A stretch of DNA of 64,000 nucleotides from Maridesulfovibrio sp. (GTDB lineage: Bacteria; Desulfobacterota; Desulfovibrionia; Desulfovibrionales; Desulfovibrionaceae), in assembly GCF_963666665.1 (NCBI RefSeq), contig NZ_OY762999.1, positions 911,501-975,500 of the forward strand, read 5' to 3'. The translations under genes and the position numbers were made by a program. A model generated the notes under the pieces. It searched no databases. It was not told the origin of the DNA and saw only the letters and a program-made list of their open reading frames with translations. Positions 55,933-64,000 of this stretch are shown one piece after another. How positions within the stretch are numbered: position 1 is the first letter of the stretch; the number at the start of each line of letters is the position of its first letter.

Positions 55933-57117
55933 TTAGGACGGCTCATAGAGTGCTGTTTCAAGCATTTTACGGGAAATTTCGGGGGAGACATCGCCGCGCT
56001 CGGAAAGCTTGGTCATGCCGTGTTTTTCAAGGCCGGCAACGACTCGGTCAACAATGTCGGGTCCGATTTCATAATCGGAAAGTCTGGTTGCCATGCCGAT
56101 ATTGTTGAAGAATTCTTCAGTCTTGGCAATTGCCTGATCAATACGTGCATCATCGTCGCCTTCACGGATATCCCAGACCCGTTCGGCATACTGGATGAGT
56201 TTTTCTCTTTTCTCCGCACGGCGGACCTTCCAGTTGGCAAGCTGCATGACAGCCAGTGTTTTGGCGTGGTCCAATCCGGTGAGGGCAGTCAGTTCATGCC
56301 CGATCATATGAGTGGTCCAGTCCTGCGGAACACCTGCACCGATAAGACCGTTGAGTGCCATGGTGGAGCACCAGACAAGGTTGGCGCGGGCATCGTAGTT
56401 TTCCGGTTCGTTAACTGTTGTTTCGCCGATTTCGATCAGGGTCTGCAGAATACCTTCAGCTGTGCGGTCCTGAAATCGTCCTTCCGCAGGGTAGGTCAGG
56501 TATTGCTCAATAGTGTGGATAAAGGTGTCCACAACGCCGTTAGCCACCTGAGTTTTAGGCAGGGTGAAGGTTAGCTTCGGATCGAGGATGGAGAACTTGG
56601 GGAATGTGTGGGTGGAGAAGACCGGAAGTTTGTCTTCGCCGTCACTGATTACAGCACCATTGTTCATTTCCGATCCGGTGGCCGGGAGGGTCAGCACGGT
56701 TCCGAAGGGAATGGCAGAATCAACCGGGACAGGGGTGAAACCGAAATGCATCAATTCTTTTTCCTTGCCTTCGTATGCTTGGGCAGGTGCTGCCAGCGCA
56801 ATGAATTTGGTCCCATCAATAACGGACCCGCCGCCCACTGCAAGAATGAAATCGATCTGTTTATCACGGACAATTTTGATGGCATCCATTAAAACTTCGA
56901 ATTTCGGGTTTGCAGGAATTCCGCCGAATTCGACTACAGTGCGGCTGCTCTTGGCAAGCTCGGTATTGACTCGGTCTAGAAGGCCGGTCTTCTTGGCGCT
57001 GCCGCCACCGTAAGTGATAAGGACTTTGGCATCTTTAGGGACAAGGTTATCCAATTTCTGAAGCTGGCCTTCGCCGAAAACAATATTGGTCGGGTTGTAA
57101 AAGCTAAAGTTAAGCAT
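55933..57117 (-). CDS. iron-containing alcohol dehydrogenase (YqhD/BDH-like), stop codon altered by the IS
   Basis: 394 residues. Iron-ADH motifs: NIVFGEGQLQKL, GGGSVIDGTKFIALAAPA (NAD(P) site), GTVLTLPATGSEMNNGAV, and iron ligands around HMIGHELTALTGLDHAKTLAVMQ. It would interconvert alcohols and aldehydes. The last four codons (YEPS) and stop come from the IS: without the insertion, Leu-390 was followed directly by TAA. The protein is thus only 4 residues longer and probably active. It is divergent from the AraC gene at 57298. Confidence 0.93.
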   Translation of the reverse strand: MLNFSFYNPTNIVFGEGQLQKLDNLVPKDAKVLITYGGGSAKKTGLLDRVNTELAKSSRTVVEFGGIPANPKFEVLMDAIKIVRDKQIDFILAVGGGSVIDGTKFIALAAPAQAYEGKEKELMHFGFTPVPVDSAIPFGTVLTLPATGSEMNNGAVISDGEDKLPVFSTHTFPKFSILDPKLTFTLPKTQVANGVVDTFIHTIEQYLTYPAEGRFQDRTAEGILQTLIEIGETTVNEPENYDARANLVWCSTMALNGLIGAGVPQDWTTHMIGHELTALTGLDHAKTLAVMQLANWKVRRAEKREKLIQYAERVWDIREGDDDARIDQAIAKTEEFFNNIGMATRLSDYEIGPDIVDRVVAGLEKHGMTKLSERGDVSPEISRKMLETALYEPS

Positions 57118-57297
57118 TTTTAACTCCTGTGTTTTTAGGTGATGTTTTGGCTATTTTATGCCCTGTGTGCGATTTTTAATGAATACCTATTTTTGCAAAC
57201 AGTTTGCCTTATTTTGCAATACGAGCATATTTCGGTAGAATTCATATGCAACATTGGTAAGCATGCTAGCATAAAGTTTCGCTACTTGGAGTATAAA

Positions 57298-58206
57298 ATG
57301 AGCACTCAGGATAAAAAACTGCTGGATGAATTGAAAGAAGCCCTTGATGACGGGGCGGTACGGGAAGGAGCTAATGAAACTTTTCTTGAAGAGGTTACAC
57401 TTGTTCGGGTTTCAGAGCATAAACCCAAGTGCCCGCTAATCTATGAACAATGTTTCTGCATTGCAGTGCATGGGCATAAGATTTGTCATCTGAGCGATGC
57501 AACGTTCACTTACGGTGAAGATGAATTTCTGGTGGTTCCTGCCATTGTTCCGCTTGATATTGAAGTTGTTCCTGATGTCGATAATCCGTTACTCAGTATT
57601 ACGGTGCCATTTGATTTTGAAGTGATTCAGGAACTGGTGGAGTCCATTAATAAATATGACAAGCAGGCGCTGGGAAAAATCTCCAGCTCTTCCGGTATAT
57701 ATTTCGAGCCTTTGACCAACAATGTGATGGAGGCGACAATCCGTTTGCTTAAGGTTTTGAAGTCGCGCAAGGAGGCCAATATTTTCGGCAAGCAGATCAT
57801 CCGGGAAATTTACTATCATATCCTTATGGGCAAGCACGGTCATTTGTTGGCTTCTGCGGCTTTCGGTGAATCGGATTACGCACTGATCGCTAAAGCTCTG
57901 CGTTTTATCCACGATAATTATGATGCCGGAATTGATATTGATGAACTGGCCGAGAGTGCGAATATGTCCGTGCGTTCATTTTACAATCATTTCAAAGCGG
58001 TAACCGCATTGACCCCGGTACAGTATCTGAAGCGGATACGCTTGGAGAAAGCCCGCCAGTTTATGGTTGTACAAGGGGAACAGGCCAGTTCTGCCGCACA
58101 TATGGTGGGGTATGAAAGTCCTTCGCAATTCAGTCGCGAGTTCAAACGGCATTTCGGATATACCCCGCGGGAGGCGGTGCGGAACAGTCAGGGGATGGCG
58201 GGGTAG
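57298..58206 (+). CDS. AraC-family regulator with AraC_N domain (YqhC-like)
   Basis: 302 residues from ATG 57298 (TTGGAG upstream; the longer frame from 57139 has no ribosome binding site). The N-terminal domain resembles AraC_N/PF06719 (CPLIYEQCFCIAVHGHKICHL, YGEDEFLVVPAIVPLDIEVV). The C-terminal AraC HTH pair: IDELAESANMSVRSFYNHFKAVTALTPVQYLKRIRLEKAR and PSQFSREFKRHFGYTP. Divergent from the alcohol dehydrogenase gene, as YqhC is next to YqhD in E. coli, so it probably activates that gene in response to an aldehyde or alcohol. Confidence 0.92.
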   Translation: MSTQDKKLLDELKEALDDGAVREGANETFLEEVTLVRVSEHKPKCPLIYEQCFCIAVHGHKICHLSDATFTYGEDEFLVVPAIVPLDIEVVPDVDNPLLSITVPFDFEVIQELVESINKYDKQALGKISSSSGIYFEPLTNNVMEATIRLLKVLKSRKEANIFGKQIIREIYYHILMGKHGHLLASAAFGESDYALIAKALRFIHDNYDAGIDIDELAESANMSVRSFYNHFKAVTALTPVQYLKRIRLEKARQFMVVQGEQASSAAHMVGYESPSQFSREFKRHFGYTPREAVRNSQGMAG

Positions 58207-58225
58207 AGCTTATGATGCGCAGGCT

Positions 58226-59098
58226 TTACTTGCCGAGAGGCAGATTCAGTTCCGTTTTGAGCCATGTTGTGAATATTTTCAGATCTTCAGCCTTTTTTTG
58301 ATTTTCCAGTGACAGCACTATGTAGTCGATCGATGTTGTTTCAAAACCGTAAGGGGCGATAAGAAGGCCGTGCTTTATGTCTTCACGGACAAGCGGTTCT
58401 GGGCCTACAGCCAGACCGAATCCGGTTGATGCTGCCTGCAGGCTGAAGTAGAAGTGATCAAAATATTTTTCTGATTCTGAATCAATCCGCTTGTTTGTAA
58501 GGTCGAACCATTCAGACCACGCTTTCGGGCGGGTTCTGGTATGTAGGATTTGCTTCGCGCTGTTACAGTGCTTTTCCCAATATGCCGGGCTGCATACCGG
58601 ACCGACGGATTCTTTGCCCAGAATTGTGCAGTTGTAATGCGAAGGCCATGTGAAGTCTGAACGTCTTATTGCTAAATGAACTCCTTCTGCCGAGAGGTCT
58701 ATGGGGCCTCCGCCAACAGAGAGGTGGATGTCGATCTGCGGGTTTAAGGCTCTAAATTCATCCAGCCTTGGCATAAGCCAGCGCATGGCAAGGGATGGTT
58801 CGCAGGAAACCGAAAGCCTGCGTTTCGAATCCGGAATGCGTATCGCCTCACTGATCTTTTCCAGCTTTGTCAAAGTTTCCTCAACTCCGGCTGCCAGCTG
58901 CTTTCCTTTTGCAGTTAAATAAAGTGTGCGGTTACGCCTTTCAAAAAGTTCAAATCCAAAGAATTCTTCCAATTGTTTAACAGCCCTGCTGACAGCACCA
59001 TGAGTGAGATTGAGTTCATGCGCTGCCTTGGTAAAGCTGCTGTAACGTGCTGCGGCCCTGAAGCTGACAAGAGGTTTTAATGGAGGAAGGTTGTTCAT
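58226..59098 (-). CDS. LysR-family transcriptional regulator
   Basis: 290 residues. N-terminal winged helix (about 8-66): FRAAARYSSFTKAAHELNLTHGAVSRAVKQLE, GcvA-like. The C-terminal effector domain starts about residue 92. It is divergent from the LysE-type exporter 108 bp away, the usual ArgP/LysG-LysE arrangement, so it probably senses an amino acid and activates the exporter. Confidence 0.92.
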   Translation of the reverse strand: MNNLPPLKPLVSFRAAARYSSFTKAAHELNLTHGAVSRAVKQLEEFFGFELFERRNRTLYLTAKGKQLAAGVEETLTKLEKISEAIRIPDSKRRLSVSCEPSLAMRWLMPRLDEFRALNPQIDIHLSVGGGPIDLSAEGVHLAIRRSDFTWPSHYNCTILGKESVGPVCSPAYWEKHCNSAKQILHTRTRPKAWSEWFDLTNKRIDSESEKYFDHFYFSLQAASTGFGLAVGPEPLVREDIKHGLLIAPYGFETTSIDYIVLSLENQKKAEDLKIFTTWLKTELNLPLGK

Positions 59099-59206
59099 TT
59101 TTATATGTGAGTTTTATTCATGCAAAATGTGATTTCTTTTAGTTTTTATTCTTTATGATAGCAATGTATACCGGGTGATATTAAATGTCCATTGAGGAGG
59201 TAAATT

Positions 59207-59833
59207 GTGACTTTTTTTGAATCAAACATGTTTGTTGTTGGAATTGTGACTATACTGGCTGTAATCAGTCCGGGGCCGGATTTTGCTGTCATTGTAAGGA
59301 ATGGTTTGCGTTATGGGCGCAAAATGGGATTGGCAACAGCTCTTGGGATTGCTGGCGGGGTGGTTGTACATGTTACATACACCCTTTTGGGACTGAGTTA
59401 TTTGGTCGCTGAATTTTCGTGGATATTGGAAGCTGTGCGCTATATCGGGGCTGCATATTTAATCTGGCTTGGTGTGTCGGCATTTATCCCAAGCGTGAAG
59501 GATGAGGAGATTGAGTGCAACGAAGAGGTTGCCCCGGTTGGTTTTTGGAGTGCATTTCGGAATGGATTTTTGTGCAACGCACTTAATCCTAAAACTATGA
59601 TGTTTTTTATCGCTTTATTTACTCAGGTCATTTCTCCGGAAACATCCATGATGACCAAGGTTGGGATTGGCGTTTATATTTCATTGTCCCATTTGGTGTG
59701 GTTTTCATTTGTCGTGTTTGTATTGACCAATCCACGCACAGTGCAAATCTTTGGGCAATGGCGAAAAGCGATTGAGAATGTTGTGGGATGCTGTCTTTTA
59801 GGATTAGGGCTGAAGCTGGCTTTGGATGCTTAG
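59207..59833 (+). CDS. LysE/RhtB-family amino-acid exporter
   Basis: 208 residues from GTG behind GAGGAGGT. Six hydrophobic helices. The family N-terminus is AVISPGPDFAVIVRNGLRYGRKMGLATALGI, with FRNGFLCNALNPKTMMFFIALF in the middle. It exports an amino acid or homoserine-lactone-like compound; the specificity is unknown. The LysR gene beside it is the likely regulator. Confidence 0.9.
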   Translation: MTFFESNMFVVGIVTILAVISPGPDFAVIVRNGLRYGRKMGLATALGIAGGVVVHVTYTLLGLSYLVAEFSWILEAVRYIGAAYLIWLGVSAFIPSVKDEEIECNEEVAPVGFWSAFRNGFLCNALNPKTMMFFIALFTQVISPETSMMTKVGIGVYISLSHLVWFSFVVFVLTNPRTVQIFGQWRKAIENVVGCCLLGLGLKLALDA

Positions 59834-59844
59834 TTTTAATTTAT

Positions 59845-59884
59845 AAAAAAAGGGTTCAGGAAAATCATCCTGAACCCTTTTATT
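59845..59884. terminator. bidirectional terminator
   Basis: AAAAAGGGTTCAGGA and TCCTGAACCCTTTT with a 6-base loop; convergent LysE and helicase genes. Confidence 0.9.
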
Positions 59885-61232
59885 ATGCAATCTCAGCATA
59901 AATTTTTTGTCTTAACCCGGCACTGTGTTTGAGCACCCCTACTTCAATATCTACAAAGTCATAAAGCCTTGGGCGTTTGCCGTCTGCGGGGCGCAGAATC
60001 CTGCCGATTATCTGGACCAGCCTGCCTTTTGATTTAATTGGTGAGCAGAGGAAGAGGGTAGATAGACCCGGACAGTCAAAGCCTTCGCCGATGAGCGATG
60101 CAGTACTGGCCAGCACTTTGATCTTGCCTGCGTTAAGGTCATTAATGATTTCTTCGCGCTCTCCGGCTGGTGTCTTTCCAGTCAAAACTGCTACTTCCAC
60201 GCCCTGGTCGAACAGAAGATCAGAAAGTGCGTCAAGATGGGCAGTGCGGTCCGCTACCATAAGCAGGGTTCCCGGATTCTGCTGTAGTTCCTTGTTTACG
60301 CAGGAGGCAATGATCTTGTTGCGCGGGTAATCTTCGGCAATAGCGGTCATCATCAGTGAATATTCTTCAGAGGCATTTCCGGCGAACCTGAACGCGGTTT
60401 CTACAGTGAAAATTTCCGGCTTGAGGATTGCTCCGGTGTTGCGCAGCAGGGCCGGGTTAACCTTGTGAACCACTGGTCCGAGAGTAAGGTTAATCATGCG
60501 GTCCAGCCCGTCTGCCCGATAGGGGGTGGCAGATAATCCGGTCAGGTACTTGGCATCGAAATTTTTGACCACCTTCTGAAATGTGCTGGCAGGGGTGCGG
60601 TGGCATTCATCAACCACGATATGCCCGAAGGTCTTTTTCAGGTCTTTTAGACGGTTGCGGGCTGTCTGAATTGTTGCCACGGTCAGTGGCTGAATCTTGA
60701 ATTTGCCTCCGCCTATCTGTCCTGCCTCAATGCCAAGAAATTGGTTGATCCTGTCAATCCATTGCAAGAGCAATTCTTTGGTATGAACGATGATCAGGCA
60801 TGGCTGTTTGCGTTGGGCAATCAGGGCCAGCGCCATGACGGTTTTGCCAGCTCCGGTTCCCGCTTCAAGTAGTCCTTGGGTCTGGTTCGAAAAGGACTGG
60901 AGTGCAGCCTGCTGGTAAGGACGCAGTTCGCCTTTGAACGAAAAGTCTACAGGATCAAGTTCCAGTCGCTTATCTTCGTAGGTCGGCTCAATGTCTGCAG
61001 CCTTGGCTATCTGATGGAGCTCAATGCCGAATCCGCGCGGGCAATGCAGCCTTTTTTTACGGTCACCGGACCACATCTTAATATATTTAGGGATGCGCTT
61101 CCCGACCCGGCCCCGGTACTTGATGGCATTGATGTAATCAGGGTTCATCAGGGTCAAAGCTTCTTTGATCTCTTCAATCAGTTCTTCGGGGGCATCGGTA
61201 ATGGTCAGGTCTTTTGAAATTTCGATCAGCAT
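59883..61232 (-). CDS. superfamily 2 DEAD/DEAH-box helicase, XPB-like
   Basis: 449 residues. Motif I GAGKTVMALALIA, Ia IIVHTKELLLQW, II (DECH) VVDECHRTPA, III LSATPYRADGLD, V STASLIGEGFDCPGL, VI QIIGRILRPADGKR. Residues 1-90 are an extra N-terminal domain. It is a short DNA-dependent ATPase like the helicase core of XPB/Rad25-type proteins, found widely in bacteria without a fixed role, likely in repair or recombination. Single gene. Confidence 0.9.
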   Translation of the reverse strand: MLIEISKDLTITDAPEELIEEIKEALTLMNPDYINAIKYRGRVGKRIPKYIKMWSGDRKKRLHCPRGFGIELHQIAKAADIEPTYEDKRLELDPVDFSFKGELRPYQQAALQSFSNQTQGLLEAGTGAGKTVMALALIAQRKQPCLIIVHTKELLLQWIDRINQFLGIEAGQIGGGKFKIQPLTVATIQTARNRLKDLKKTFGHIVVDECHRTPASTFQKVVKNFDAKYLTGLSATPYRADGLDRMINLTLGPVVHKVNPALLRNTGAILKPEIFTVETAFRFAGNASEEYSLMMTAIAEDYPRNKIIASCVNKELQQNPGTLLMVADRTAHLDALSDLLFDQGVEVAVLTGKTPAGEREEIINDLNAGKIKVLASTASLIGEGFDCPGLSTLFLCSPIKSKGRLVQIIGRILRPADGKRPRLYDFVDIEVGVLKHSAGLRQKIYAEIA

Positions 61233-61419
61233 TGGCTCTCCTGTTGCTGCCCATTTAGCTTATGGAGCGCAACAAGTCGATCAAATATATCTGTTTGTGA
61301 TGGGTGATTCTTTGTAGCAGATGATAATGGCTGTTGAAGCATTTTTCCTTGGGTTACAGGATATTATTGACTTTTGATATAGCAATGTTATTGGCGGTCT
61401 ACACTAAAGGAGTTTGGTA

Positions 61420-61893
61420 ATGAGATATATAAAAAGTTTTGCTGTGTTGCTTGTTCTTATGGCTGTTTCTGGTTGCGGAAAGTTTGATGTGGTCAATCGG
61501 CCTATCCCTGATTTATTGCAGGCTGAAAAAGTTTGTATTGTGAACCATCCAGAGACCCGTGAAGGGTTTGAGTCGGCTTTAAAGCAGTGGCTGACTAAGG
61601 AAAATATAAACTATCAGGTAATTCCCGCCAGCTCTAGAAGTGATGCTTGTGACTGGGTGTTGCGGTATTATGGTTATTGGTCTTGGGATATGGCTTTGTT
61701 TCTTTCGGACGCTGAGATTAGGGCTTATCACGATGGAAATGAAACCGGAGAAGTTAAATTGCGAGTTGGGCAATGGGATTCACACAAGTTTGAATCCGGA
61801 GAGAAGAGAATCGGCAAAATGATGGATATGCTTTCTGGTAAGGCCGATCATTATGTTATTGCGAAGCCTAAAAATAGGGTAGAAGCAAAGTAG
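61420..61893 (+). CDS. small exported lipoprotein
   Basis: 157 residues from ATG 61420 behind AAAGGAG. The lipobox LMAVSGC gives a lipidated Cys about 20. The mature part has AEKVCIVNHPETREGFESALKQWL and DWVLRYYGYWSWDMALFLSDAEIRAYHDG, which recalls Sbal_3080-like lipoproteins; I am not certain of this match. Function unknown. Followed by a terminator that resembles the one behind tRNA-Ser. Confidence 0.7.
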   Translation: MRYIKSFAVLLVLMAVSGCGKFDVVNRPIPDLLQAEKVCIVNHPETREGFESALKQWLTKENINYQVIPASSRSDACDWVLRYYGYWSWDMALFLSDAEIRAYHDGNETGEVKLRVGQWDSHKFESGEKRIGKMMDMLSGKADHYVIAKPKNRVEAK

Positions 61894-61931
61894 TTATTTA
61901 AAACCAAAGTTATAGCTAGTTTTGGTAAAAT

Positions 61932-61973
61932 AAAGGGATTTAGAAGGTATCTTCTAAATCCTTTTGTTTTTTC
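61932..61973 (+). terminator. terminator resembling the tRNA-Ser terminator
   Basis: GGATTTAGAAG and CTTCTAAATCC, then TTTTGTTTTTTCTG. Nearly the same sequence follows at 62572-62609. Confidence 0.85.
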
Positions 61974-61997
61974 TGATGGAGAGTGGTGGTCTTGAGC

Positions 61998-62345
61998 TTA
62001 TAGCGGGGGCTCCATCTTATGAGAAAATGAATGAAACAGTTCCTGTTTTTTGCTGTCCGATGAATATTTGATGAATTGATTGAAGTCCTCTAGAGGGTAT
62101 CCAACTATTCCTCCGCAACGAAGACATTGGTAAACTGTAAATGATACAGCTTTATTTTCAATGATATGAGATTGCATTTTCGATAATTCTATCGGTAATT
62201 GCAGGTTTTTTTGGCATGTGCACAGGGGGAATGCATTGAATTGATTTTTGTCTGAGGGAGAAATAAATAGTTTTGGTTGTTTCTTCTTAAACGTGTAAGC
62301 GAGAAAAATCGCCACTATGGTGATGCTCAAAATTGTTGCCGGCAT
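61998..62345 (-). CDS. small membrane protein with zinc-ribbon-like cysteines
   Basis: 115 residues from ATG 62345 behind GAGGGGACC; the longer frame to 62408 lacks a site. One N-terminal membrane helix (ATILSITIVAIFLAYTF), then a soluble part with CTC and, about 40 residues later, CLRCGG, which could bind zinc. The rest is not recognised. It is AT-rich compared with neighbours and lies between two similar terminator/tRNA-end sequences. Confidence 0.6.
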   Translation of the reverse strand: MPATILSITIVAIFLAYTFKKKQPKLFISPSDKNQFNAFPLCTCQKNLQLPIELSKMQSHIIENKAVSFTVYQCLRCGGIVGYPLEDFNQFIKYSSDSKKQELFHSFSHKMEPPL

Positions 62346-62571
62346 ATATGGTCCCCTCAAATTTTTAATGCAATGTGACCTTATTATACTACTTGTCAGT
62401 GTAGTCAATGCCTTTATTTAATAAACTGAATTAGTCTGGACGTTTTTAAAGCTAAAGTTATCTTAACCAACTGTATTTGTGATCTATGTTTACCTATCTT
62501 TTAAAGAGAGGTTATCAATTAGAAGTATTGAATGGATATAAAGGTACTAATGAGGGTGATAACAGAAAAAG

Positions 62572-62606
62572 GACTTAGAAGATTTCTTCTAAGTCCTTTG
62601 TTTTTT
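62572..62606 (-). terminator. hairpin downstream of tRNA-Ser
   Basis: AAGGACTTAGAAG and CTTCTAAGTCCTT around ATTT. On the minus strand it follows the tRNA 3' end and is flanked by TTTTTCTG on the minus side. Confidence 0.75.
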
Positions 62607-62607
62607 C

Positions 62608-62698
62608 TGGCGGAAAGGGTGGGATTCGAACCCACGTATGGTTTCCCATAACTCGATTTCGAGTCGAGCGCGTTACGGCCGGACTTCGCTACCTTTCC
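62608..62698 (-). tRNA. tRNA-Ser (anticodon CGA)
   Basis: 91 nt on the minus strand. Acceptor GGAAAGG pairs with CCTTTCC, then discriminator G and encoded CCA. The anticodon arm is CTCGA-CTCGAAA-TCGAG, so the anticodon is CGA (62659-62661), reading UCG. A long variable arm (TATGG..CCATA) makes it class II, as expected for serine. T-arm GTGGG-TTCGAAT-CCCAC is perfect. Confidence 0.97.
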
Positions 62699-62962
62699 AC
62701 GTTTATAAGCAAGACCGTTTCCGGCGATTCGATCTTGGAAGGCACGATTTATATGTTTTTTTAATGGGCTTGGCAAGCATAAATGATTGGGATTGAAGGG
62801 TGAAATTTAAAATAGACATATAATGCCGCATAGATGCAGGGTGCAACCAAATAGCAGTTTTCTGATTTCAGGGTTGCGTTAAATGTAGTATGCTTAAGCT
62901 TGTATTCCATGTGTCCGTTGATGCTGAGGGTAACGAATATTTCATTTCAGGAGGAAGTGGTT

Positions 62963-64000
62963 ATGAGCAAAAGATGTTTAACCTTGATTTTAAGCTTGTT
63001 GGTATTTCTTTCTTTTCCATCTCTGGGTTACGGAGCAGGCTACTCCATTCCTGATGATTGTCCGTGCAAGGAATCAATTTCGGAACTTGTGCGATCTTAT
63101 GAAGGGGATCAGGTTTTTAAACTGCTTATTGATGAAGCTTTCAAGAATATGCAGCCTACCCCGGAAGGCTATCGAGCAGGCGGAAATCCATGGCAGGGCA
63201 AAACCTTTGCGGATATGATTCCATTTTTTGTTGAGTGGTGTTCCTTTTTACCGGAAGCAAAGGGGAGCTCTGATAACGGGCTTCTGTACATCGAGCAGAT
63301 GGACCTTTTTGCTTACAAGAACCCATTTGGAAGGGCTGCATTCCAAACCAGCCCGGGGATTATGATTTTCGATAATTTCGCGAAAGAGCGCGGGGCGTTT
63401 CTTAACAGTAAGGCCTCAACTAAGTTTGTGACCCGCTGGCTTGCTGACTCGCGTATTGAAAAAGAAGAGTATGTCCTCCCTGATCCAAAGGCAGCCGACG
63501 GGGGATTCAAGTCATATAATGAATTTTTCTCACGTAAATTTAAGGATATCAATAAGGTCAGGCCGCAAACTATGCCCGAGCGGGATTATGTGATCGGAGC
63601 GCCTACTGATGCAATTGTTAATACTATTCCGGCAAAGATCGTGGCGGAAAAAGCGACAATTCCCACCAAGGGCATGCAGGTTCTGAATATCAGGCAATTG
63701 CTTGCCGGATCAAAACATTGGGAAAAGTTTGTTGGCGGTACTGCCATGTCCTGCATTTTGATGCCCAACACCTATCATCATTACCATTCTCCCGTGAGCG
63801 GGAAGGTGATTGAGACTCGGCTTGTCGATGGTGCTTTGCTGGGTATGGAAGACTTTCCTAAGTTCGTACCTACTACCGGAAATGTGGGGTATTTCGGGGC
63901 CAGTTTCGGTGCCTTCGAAAGCTACCAGCGCGGATATTTTATTATTGATACCGGAAAATATGGATTGGTAGGTGTTGTTCCGGTTGGGCTGAGTACCGTT
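62963..64000 (+). CDS. exported phosphatidylserine decarboxylase-like protein, incomplete at window end
   Basis: At least 346 codons from ATG 62963 behind AGGAGG; the gene runs past the window edge. A signal peptide (about 1-25, ending GYG) opens it, which is unusual because phosphatidylserine decarboxylase normally faces the cytoplasm. The mature part has YNEFFSRKFKDINKVRP, GAPTDAIVN, LLAGSK, and MPNTYHHYHSPVSGKVIET, the PSD His/Pro region. The last visible residues VPVGLSTV lie where PSD has the LGST self-cleavage motif; whether the Ser is conserved as the pyruvoyl precursor must be read from the rest of the gene. Confidence 0.8.
   Translation, partial: MSKRCLTLILSLLVFLSFPSLGYGAGYSIPDDCPCKESISELVRSYEGDQVFKLLIDEAFKNMQPTPEGYRAGGNPWQGKTFADMIPFFVEWCSFLPEAKGSSDNGLLYIEQMDLFAYKNPFGRAAFQTSPGIMIFDNFAKERGAFLNSKASTKFVTRWLADSRIEKEEYVLPDPKAADGGFKSYNEFFSRKFKDINKVRPQTMPERDYVIGAPTDAIVNTIPAKIVAEKATIPTKGMQVLNIRQLLAGSKHWEKFVGGTAMSCILMPNTYHHYHSPVSGKVIETRLVDGALLGMEDFPKFVPTTGNVGYFGASFGAFESYQRGYFIIDTGKYGLVGVVPVGLSTV

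Larger units (their letters stand above)
54631..55945 (+). mobile_element. complete IS3-family insertion sequence
   Basis: 1315 bp. Terminal inverted repeats of about 25 bp: left TGTCCCGTCCTGAAATAGG, right (complement) TGAGCCGTCCTAAAATAGA, with 18 of the first 24 bases matching. A 3-bp target duplication TAG flanks it (54628-54630 and 55946-55948), typical for IS3. It carries orfA and orfB in the frame relation needed for a -1 programmed frameshift. Both reading frames are intact, so it may be active. Confidence 0.95.

Noticed and set aside
62519..62776. 85-residue minus-strand frame
   Set aside because: It runs through the tRNA-Ser gene.

Overview
The window looks like a chromosomal segment of a moderately AT-rich, Gram-negative, sulfate-reducer-type deltaproteobacterium (Desulfovibrionales, most like the marine Desulfovibrio/Maridesulfovibrio group). 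This is inferred from gene content: an exported cobalt chelatase of the Desulfovibrio CbiK-P type under a cobalamin riboswitch, type III glutamine synthetase, folate-dependent TrmFO, a UbiD-type decarboxylase, a ferredoxin-thioredoxin reductase catalytic chain, a persulfide/CoA-disulfide reductase with rhodanese domain, and many solute-binding-protein sensors. No rRNA, CRISPR array or prophage was seen. No database search was possible, so the taxon is an inference.

Layout. 0.5-10 kb: a TetR regulator, a solute-binding-protein/PAS histidine kinase followed by a YfcH-like epimerase, an exported phytase-like esterase, RsgA, a three-gene set (kinase-like protein, universal stress protein, ABC_sub_bind protein) and a low-molecular-weight phosphatase/arsenate reductase. 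10-16.5 kb: serine dehydratase, two peptide-transporter ATPases without permeases, TrmFO and a MATE exporter. 16.5-21.1 kb: a strong promoter and cobalamin riboswitch leading an operon of periplasmic cobaltochelatase, BtuCDF-type importer and a precorrin-2 C20-methyltransferase. 21-29 kb: a mostly minus-strand housekeeping run (class IV aminotransferase, Asd, MetF, Nudix, ABC-F), then a solute-binding protein, a GIY-YIG protein and a chloramphenicol-acetyltransferase-like protein. 29-35 kb: two glycosyltransferases, small secreted proteins and an MCP. 35-41 kb: nitrogen metabolism, with glutamine synthetase III (possible sigma-54 promoter) and, after about 830 bp of non-coding DNA, a GlnHPQ-type importer.

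41-50 kb is more accessory: unknown proteins, a frameshifted gene, two orphan solute-binding proteins, a UbiD decarboxylase, an AraC regulator, a flavin-fold/ferredoxin fusion and a MarR-GNAT fusion with a clear promoter and operator. 50-64 kb holds a HAD phosphatase, the FTR catalytic chain, a PAS/zinc-knuckle protein, the FAD/rhodanese oxidoreductase behind an FNR-type box, a complete IS3-family element, an alcohol dehydrogenase with divergent AraC regulator (a YqhC/YqhD-like pair), LysR/LysE, an XPB-like helicase, a tRNA-Ser gene and, running off the end, an exported phosphatidylserine-decarboxylase-like protein.

The most notable sequence-level observations are: the IS3 element, which landed exactly in the stop codon of the alcohol dehydrogenase and carries a slippery A7 with a 10-bp long-range stem and a perfect 30-bp palindrome; a host gene whose two halves are joined at a slippery A AAA AAT; a three-copy intergenic repeat placed behind genes; and a degenerate copy of a tRNA-Ser 3' end plus terminator flanking one small gene. 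I did not find a convincing new multi-gene defence or metabolic system. The kinase-like/USP/ABC_sub_bind cluster and the unknown frameshifted gene are the best candidates for undescribed biology.
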